Assembly (NCBI GenBank): GCA_029051525.1
Contig: JAIDKG010000099.1
Location: forward strand, 1 to 64,000
Source: Muribaculaceae bacterium
Lineage (GTDB): Bacteria; Bacteroidota; Bacteroidia; Bacteroidales; Muribaculaceae
Reading direction: 5' to 3'
DNA length: 64,000 bases
Both the position numbers and the translations under genes were made by a program. The notes below the pieces were generated by a model. That model was not told the DNA's origin, made no database searches, and worked only from the letters and a program-made list of their open reading frames with translations. Of this stretch, positions 58,780 to 64,000 are shown in pieces. The stretch's first letter is position 1, and each line of letters starts with the position of its first letter.

Positions 58780-59931
58780 ATGAAATGCAACATTTTGTAT
58801 GCCGGTTCAGCCCTTCTGGCCCTCGGCATGATTTCTACAGGATGTAAGAAAGAGGCTCAGGCCACTCAGCAGGTGCCTGAGCTCGCAGTGATGACCGTCG
58901 CGACTGACGATGCCACACTGATGACTGCCTATCCCACAACTCTCCAGGGTGTCAACGACGTGGAGATTCGCCCTCAGGCTACCGGCTTCCTTACCAAGGT
59001 ATGTGTGAGCGCAGGTCAGCACGTCAGCAAGGGGCAGGTGCTCTTTGAAATCGACAAGGTATCGCTCCAGGCTGCTGTCGACCAGGCTAAAGCCGCTGTG
59101 CAAGTGGCTCAGGCCAATGTCAACACAGCCACCACCAACGCCAACAACAATAAGATGCTTCTCGACAAGAACATCATTGGCGCTCCGGCCTACCAGACCT
59201 CGGTCGATGCCCTCAATGCCGCCAAGGCTCAGCTCAATCAGGCTCAGGCCAATCTCGTGGCCGCTCAGAAAAGTCTCTCTTATTCGGTAGTCACTTCACC
59301 CACTTCGGGCATGGTGGGTACTATCGATTTCAAGGAGGGCACTCTCGTGAGTCCCTCCACTCTGCTCACCGTGGTATCCAACAATGGTGAGATGGAGGCT
59401 CAATTCTCTATGACCGAGAAGGAAATCCTCGCCCTCACCGACAATGGCAGCCGCACCGTGGAGGCCGCCAAAAATCAGATGCCCCCCGTGCAGCTCCAGC
59501 TCGCCAACGGTGAGATCTATGCTCGCCCGGGCAAAATCACTTCTATCTCGGGTGTGCTCGATTCCAACACCGGCAGTGCTCAGGTGAAGGCCACATTCCC
59601 CAACCCCGATGGTATGCTGCGCAGCGGCAACACCGGAAATGTGCTCATCCCCACCACTTCCAACGGTGCAATCCAGATTCCGCAGAGCGCCACTTTCGAA
59701 ATCCAGGATATGAAGTTCTGCTATGTGCTCGGCGACAGCGCCAAGGTGCATTCCACACCCATTCAGGTGTCGGAGCTCAACGATGGCAAGAACTATATCG
59801 TGACCTCCGGTCTGAAGGCCGGCGACCAGATTGTGGTCGAGGGTGTGGGCATCAGCGTGCAGGATGGCATGGTAATCAAACCTAAAAGTCCCGCAGCAGC
59901 TGCCGCAGCCCAGCCTCAGGCAGGTAAGTGA
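58780..59931 (+). CDS. RND efflux periplasmic adaptor (AcrA/MexA-like), lipoprotein
   Basis: The adaptor bridges the inner-membrane pump and the outer-membrane channel. The 383-residue product has a lipobox (MISTGC). The lipoyl halves are EIRPQATGFLTKVCVSAGQHVSKGQVLFEID and SYSVVTSPTSGMVGTIDFKEGTLVSPSTLL, around an alpha-helical hairpin (about 90-165, AAVQVAQANVNTATTNANNNKML). Beta-barrel and membrane-proximal domains follow. It is the first gene of a three-gene operon. Confidence 0.94.
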   Translation: MKCNILYAGSALLALGMISTGCKKEAQATQQVPELAVMTVATDDATLMTAYPTTLQGVNDVEIRPQATGFLTKVCVSAGQHVSKGQVLFEIDKVSLQAAVDQAKAAVQVAQANVNTATTNANNNKMLLDKNIIGAPAYQTSVDALNAAKAQLNQAQANLVAAQKSLSYSVVTSPTSGMVGTIDFKEGTLVSPSTLLTVVSNNGEMEAQFSMTEKEILALTDNGSRTVEAAKNQMPPVQLQLANGEIYARPGKITSISGVLDSNTGSAQVKATFPNPDGMLRSGNTGNVLIPTTSNGAIQIPQSATFEIQDMKFCYVLGDSAKVHSTPIQVSELNDGKNYIVTSGLKAGDQIVVEGVGISVQDGMVIKPKSPAAAAAAQPQAGK

Positions 59932-60046
59932 TAATACATAAATCATTCTGATCATCAGGGCCTGAATTTAACCGATGCCTTAGCGCCCCCATTATCCCAT
60001 AGAAGTGCTGATCATCGCTACCACATGCCCCTCAATGAAATGATAC

Positions 60047-63000
60047 ATGAAACTTGACAATTTTATCAACAGGCCGGTGCTCTCTACCGTAATCTCGATT
60101 TTTATCGTGATTTTCGGTCTGCTGGGTCTCGCCACTATCCCAATCGAGCAGTACCCCTCTATTGCTCCTCCTACCATTCAGGTGTCCACCACCTATACCG
60201 GTGCCAGCGCGCAGTCGGTAATGAACTCCGTGATCGCCCCGCTCGAGGAGCAGATCAATGGCGCGGAGAATATGGACTACATGGTCTCCACAGCCACCAA
60301 CGATGGTCAGGCTGAAATCCAGGTATACTTCAAGCAGGGCATGGACCCCGACATGGCTGCCATCGATGTGCAGAACCGTGTGGCCAAGGCCCAGGCCTAC
60401 CTTCCCGCCGAGGTTACGCAGGTGGGTGTGCTCACCCAGAAGCGACAGACTTCGATGCTTATGGTATGCGGTGTCTACGCTCCGGAAGAGAACTACTCGC
60501 AGCAGTTTATCGAGAACTATGTGTCGATCAACATCCTCCCGCAGGTAAAGCGCGTGTCGGGTGTGGGCGATGCCTCCGCATTCGGTGCCGACTATTCGAT
60601 GCGCATATGGCTCAAGCCCGATGTGATGGCTCAGTATAAACTGATGCCTTCCGACATCACCGCCGCCCTGGCCGAGCAGAACCTCGAGGCCGCTCCGGGT
60701 CAGTTTGGCGAGCAGGGCGACCAGTCGTTCCAATATATCATGAAGTATAAGGGACGTCTTACGGATGCCAAGGAATTCGACGATATCATAATCCGTGCCA
60801 CACCCGATGGTGAGGTGCTCCGACTAAAGGATGTGGCGAAGGTTGAACTCGGACGCCTCACCTACACCATGGGCTCCAAGATCAGCGGTCACCTCGGCTC
60901 CGCGTTCGTGGTATACCAGAGTGCCGGATCCAACGCCACATCGGTAATCGAATCGATCGAGAAGCTCCTCGATGAGGCTAAAAAAGACCTCCCGAAGGGA
61001 CTCATCATCGAGACTCAGATGAGTGCCAACGACTTCCTGTTCGCCTCTATCCATGAGGTGGTGAAGACTCTTATCGAGGCCTTCGTGCTGGTATTCCTCG
61101 TGGTGTTCATCTTCCTTCAGGACTTCCGCTCCACTCTGATTCCTATCATCTCGATTCCGGTGGCCCTGATCGGCACATTCTTCCTCCTCTACATCTTCGG
61201 ATTCACCCTCAACCTCCTCACCCTGGCCGCTCTCGTGCTTGCGATTGCGATTGTGGTCGACGACGCCATCGTGGTCGTGGAGGCTGTCCATGCCAAGCTC
61301 GACCAGGGCTATAAATCGGCAAGGAAAGCCTCTATCGATGCGATGCGCGAAATCGCCGGCGCTCTTATCTCGATCACTCTGGTTATGATGCTGGTGTTTA
61401 TCCCGGTGTCGTTCCTGGGTGGCACTTCCGGTATCTTCTATCGTCAGTTCGGTCTGACGATGGCTATGGCAATCGGCCTTTCGGCAGTCAACGCCCTTAC
61501 CCTCTCGCCGGCCCTCTGCGCCCTCTTCCTCAAGCCTCACAAGAATGAGGATGGTGAGACCGATCCCCTCTCCACCCGAATGAAGAAGGCTTATTCAGCC
61601 GCCGGCGAAGTGGTGACCGAGACCTACAAGCGCCGCTTCCGCCTGAAATTCCCGCCGATTATCACTACCGTGCTCCTCGTGGCAGCCGTGACTTTCCTCG
61701 TGCTGGGATGGTACACATTCGAGAACGTCACCCTCAGTGTGATTGCATGCGTGGTGGCTGTGCTGGCGCTGATCGGTATCTTCTCCAAGGATTTCATCGA
61801 TGCCTTCAACCACCAGTTTGACCGCCTGCTCAATGTATACCGCAAAGTGGTGAAATTCTTCGTGGCCCATAAGGTGACCAGCTTCAGCATCGTGGTGGCC
61901 TCGGTTGCAGTGCTGGTATGGCTTATGTCGATCACCCCCACCGGCCTCGTGCCTAATGAGGATACCGGCACCATCATGGGCGCCGTGACACTCCCCCCGG
62001 CAGCCTCGCAGGAACGCACACAGGTGATTCTCGACCAGGTAGATTCAATCATCGGCACTATCCCCTGCGTGAAGTCGCGCACCCAGATCATGGGCTTCAG
62101 CTTCATCGGTGGCCGAGGCAATACCTATGGCTCTTTCATCATCAAGCTTAAGGACTGGTCGGAGCGTACCGAGCCTCAGGATCAGGCCGATGCCGTGGTG
62201 GCGCAGCTCATCGGCAAGTGTCAGGCCATCAAGGGGGCCACTATCATGTTCTTCCAGCCTCCGATGATTTCGGGCTATTCGATGACCAATGGTTTCGAGA
62301 TCAAGCTTCAGGATAAGACCGGCGGCTCGCTCGAGAGCTTCTTTAAGGTTTACCAGAACTTCATCGGCCAGCTCAACGCCCAGCCCGAAATCCAGATGGC
62401 CTATTCTACCTTCAACCCCACATTCCCGCAGTATATGGTGGAAATCGATGTGGCCAAGGTGAAGCAGGCAGGCCTCACACAGAACGCCATCCTCACCGCC
62501 CTGCAGGGCTACTATGGCGGTATGTATGTGTCGAACTTCAACTCCTACGGTAAGCTCTACCGCGTGATGATGCAGGCCTCGCCCGAGGCCCGCGTATCGC
62601 CCGAGACTCTGAAGCAGATCAAGGTGCGCAATGGCGACCAGATGGCTCCGATCGACAATTTCGTGTCGCTCAAGCGCGTCTACGGCCCCGACCTTATCAA
62701 CCGCTTCAATATGTTTACCTCAATCTCCGTGACCGGTTCGCCGGCTCCGGGTGTATCATCGGGTCAGGCCATCGAAGCCATCAACCGAGTGGCTCAGCAG
62801 ACTCTCCCCGTGGGCTACACCTTCGAATACTCAGGCATGACGCGTGAGGAGGCCACCGGCGGCACATCGATGGGCGCTGTGTTTGCGCTCGTGCTCCTCT
62901 TTGTGTTCCTCGTGCTCTCGGCCCAGTATGAGAGTTATGTGCTCCCGTGGGCCGTGATTTTCTCGGTGCCCTTCGGTCTGATGGGTACATTCATCTTCGC

Positions 63001-63433
63001 CGACATGCGTGATATCTCCAACAACATCTACCTCCAGATTGCACTCATCATGCTTATCGGTCTGCTGGCCAAGAACGCCATCCTTATCGTAGAGTTCGCC
63101 CTCGACCGCCGCAAGACCGGCATGAGCGTGGTCAACGCCGCTATCCAGGGTGCCATGGCGCGTCTGCGCCCGATCCTCATGACCTCGATGGCCATGATCA
63201 TCGGTCTGCTCCCGCTTATGTTTGCGCATGGCGCCGGCAAGAACGGCAACCAGGCTCTCGGCACAGGCGCCGTGGGCGGTATGCTTATCGGCATGGTGTT
63301 CCAGGTAATCATAGTGCCGGCCCTCTTCGTGACATTCCAGCTCATCCAGGAGAAGATATCTCCCGTGAAGTGGAAAGACAAAGATGTGCAGGAACTCAAT
63401 TCCGAAATCGAGCAATACGCAATCAAGAAATAA
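60047..63433 (+). CDS. RND multidrug efflux pump (AcrB/HAE1 family)
   Basis: This is a proton-driven trimeric inner-membrane exporter of hydrophobic compounds. At 1128 residues it is about 80 longer than AcrB. It starts with MKLDNFINRPVLSTVISIFIVIFGLLGLATIPIEQYP. The periplasmic porter domains begin with the typical PTIQVSTTYTGASAQSV. TM4 carries the proton-relay aspartates in VLAIAIVVDDAIVVVEAV (two adjacent Asp). A conserved segment in the C-terminal half is LVLSAQYESYVLPWAVIFSVPFGLMG. The extra length appears as a loop and helices near 490-590. Substrates cannot be predicted. Confidence 0.96.
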   Translation: MKLDNFINRPVLSTVISIFIVIFGLLGLATIPIEQYPSIAPPTIQVSTTYTGASAQSVMNSVIAPLEEQINGAENMDYMVSTATNDGQAEIQVYFKQGMDPDMAAIDVQNRVAKAQAYLPAEVTQVGVLTQKRQTSMLMVCGVYAPEENYSQQFIENYVSINILPQVKRVSGVGDASAFGADYSMRIWLKPDVMAQYKLMPSDITAALAEQNLEAAPGQFGEQGDQSFQYIMKYKGRLTDAKEFDDIIIRATPDGEVLRLKDVAKVELGRLTYTMGSKISGHLGSAFVVYQSAGSNATSVIESIEKLLDEAKKDLPKGLIIETQMSANDFLFASIHEVVKTLIEAFVLVFLVVFIFLQDFRSTLIPIISIPVALIGTFFLLYIFGFTLNLLTLAALVLAIAIVVDDAIVVVEAVHAKLDQGYKSARKASIDAMREIAGALISITLVMMLVFIPVSFLGGTSGIFYRQFGLTMAMAIGLSAVNALTLSPALCALFLKPHKNEDGETDPLSTRMKKAYSAAGEVVTETYKRRFRLKFPPIITTVLLVAAVTFLVLGWYTFENVTLSVIACVVAVLALIGIFSKDFIDAFNHQFDRLLNVYRKVVKFFVAHKVTSFSIVVASVAVLVWLMSITPTGLVPNEDTGTIMGAVTLPPAASQERTQVILDQVDSIIGTIPCVKSRTQIMGFSFIGGRGNTYGSFIIKLKDWSERTEPQDQADAVVAQLIGKCQAIKGATIMFFQPPMISGYSMTNGFEIKLQDKTGGSLESFFKVYQNFIGQLNAQPEIQMAYSTFNPTFPQYMVEIDVAKVKQAGLTQNAILTALQGYYGGMYVSNFNSYGKLYRVMMQASPEARVSPETLKQIKVRNGDQMAPIDNFVSLKRVYGPDLINRFNMFTSISVTGSPAPGVSSGQAIEAINRVAQQTLPVGYTFEYSGMTREEATGGTSMGAVFALVLLFVFLVLSAQYESYVLPWAVIFSVPFGLMGTFIFADMRDISNNIYLQIALIMLIGLLAKNAILIVEFALDRRKTGMSVVNAAIQGAMARLRPILMTSMAMIIGLLPLMFAHGAGKNGNQALGTGAVGGMLIGMVFQVIIVPALFVTFQLIQEKISPVKWKDKDVQELNSEIEQYAIKK

Positions 63434-63507
63434 TCACTCCCGCTCTCCGGCCGGGCGATCACCGACGGCCGGAGAGCGGATTCATAACCCCATCATCAGC
63501 AATCAAG

Positions 63508-64000
63508 ATGAAAGCCAATATATTCTTACGTTCTGCGGCTATGGTAGTGCTGGCATCCACTCTCTCGAGCTGTCACCTCTACCAGAAATATTCACTGCCG
63601 GAGAATGAAGCGATAGTCGATGACTATAAGAAGGCTCTCGAGGCAAAGCCCGACTCGGCCTCGCTCCCTTATCTGGGATGGCGCGACGTATTTACCGACC
63701 CGCAGCTGCAGTCGCTCATTCAGACCGCCCTCGACAACAATAAGGACCTCGACAATGCCCGACTCAATATCGACATTGCCCGCGCCCAGCTCAAAGGCGC
63801 CCGCCTCAGCTATTTCCCCTCGCTGGCCCTCAGCCCCAACGGCGGGACATCCTCATATGGCGGCAGCCATATGAACTGGAGCTACACAATCCCCCTGGCA
63901 CTCAACTGGGAAATCGACGCCTTCGGCAAAATCCTCAACCGCAAGCGCGGTGCCGAAGTGGCTGTGGAGCAGGCCGAGGATTATCGTCAGGCAGCGCAGT
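63508..64000 (+). CDS. Outer-membrane efflux factor (TolC/OprM-like), partial
   Basis: The frame is open from ATG at 63508 to the window edge, giving 164 codons of an OprM/NodT-type channel. It has a lipoprotein signal (MVVLASTLSSC), then the family opening YQKYSLPENEAI, LGWRDVFTDPQLQSLIQTALDNNKDLDNARLNIDIARAQLKGARLSYFPSLALSP, and NWEIDAFGKILNRKRGAE. It would form the outer-membrane duct of the preceding adaptor and pump, 74 bases upstream. The 3-prime end is cut off by the window. The ORF track does not list it because it has no stop. Confidence 0.93.
   Translation, partial: MKANIFLRSAAMVVLASTLSSCHLYQKYSLPENEAIVDDYKKALEAKPDSASLPYLGWRDVFTDPQLQSLIQTALDNNKDLDNARLNIDIARAQLKGARLSYFPSLALSPNGGTSSYGGSHMNWSYTIPLALNWEIDAFGKILNRKRGAEVAVEQAEDYRQAAQ

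Overview
The window is a 64-kb piece of a Bacteroidales chromosome, most likely from the Muribaculaceae (S24-7) or a close relative. Supporting evidence: many start sites are preceded by the Bacteroidetes promoter (TTTG, about 20 bases, TAnnTTTG), Shine-Dalgarno sequences are poor, and the gene content is typical of anaerobic gut Bacteroidales (fused FeoA-FeoB, an RprX/RprY-like two-component pair, anaerobic ThiH, clostripain-like and C10-like secreted proteins, DUF2807). The genus cannot be fixed from the sequence alone. Most genes are chromosomal housekeeping genes. I saw no tRNA, rRNA, transposase, integrase, phage gene or CRISPR array.

Layout. 0-7.2 kb: outer-membrane barrel protein (-), DUF2807 cell-surface protein (+), then a minus-strand run of tpiA, a SPOR protein and folE, and the serine pathway pair serC-serA (-). 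7.4-13.9 kb: uvrB, a YgiQ-type radical SAM protein and an S9 peptidase lipoprotein (+). 14.0-16.97 kb: a visibly AT-rich two-gene islet (degenerate C10/streptopain-like lipoprotein plus an uncharacterised secreted protein) bounded by strong hairpins. 17-30.8 kb: tex (-), a hypothetical, feoAB behind a Fur-like operator, a ClpA/C-type unfoldase, a phosphodiesterase, gyrA and a TPR protein. 31-36.9 kb: the cell-elongation operon mreB-mreC-mreD-mrdA(PBP2)-rodA.

37-45 kb is mostly minus strand: thioredoxin, a nitrilase-like amidase, an acyltransferase, a small conserved protein, a glnA-thiF/moeB-like pair and rprX-rprY. 45.2-55 kb: clostripain-like lipoprotein, then mscS-plsC-thiD-thiS-tenI-like and, behind a second promoter, thiE-thiG-thiC-thiH (thiamine biosynthesis). 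55-64 kb: superoxide dismutase, rsfS-ftsH, and an RND efflux operon (adaptor, pump, outer-membrane factor) that runs off the right edge.

The less ordinary material is in small-scale structure. There is a triple 33-bp repeat that keeps an open 11-codon frame in front of the clp gene, an array of about 25 nine-base units that fills the predicted glnA leader, a nine-base repeat that adds SDx tripeptides to the Clp C terminus, and a dispersed GAGCGCG intergenic motif. There are also several structured leaders (feoAB, thiE, serA, rsfS) and large cruciform-like elements. At protein scale the points of note are the C10-like protein that has lost its catalytic His, a long insertion in MscS, and a serA product with Lys in place of the catalytic His. 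I did not find a clear new multi-gene system; the AT-rich islet is the best candidate for an undescribed secreted pair.
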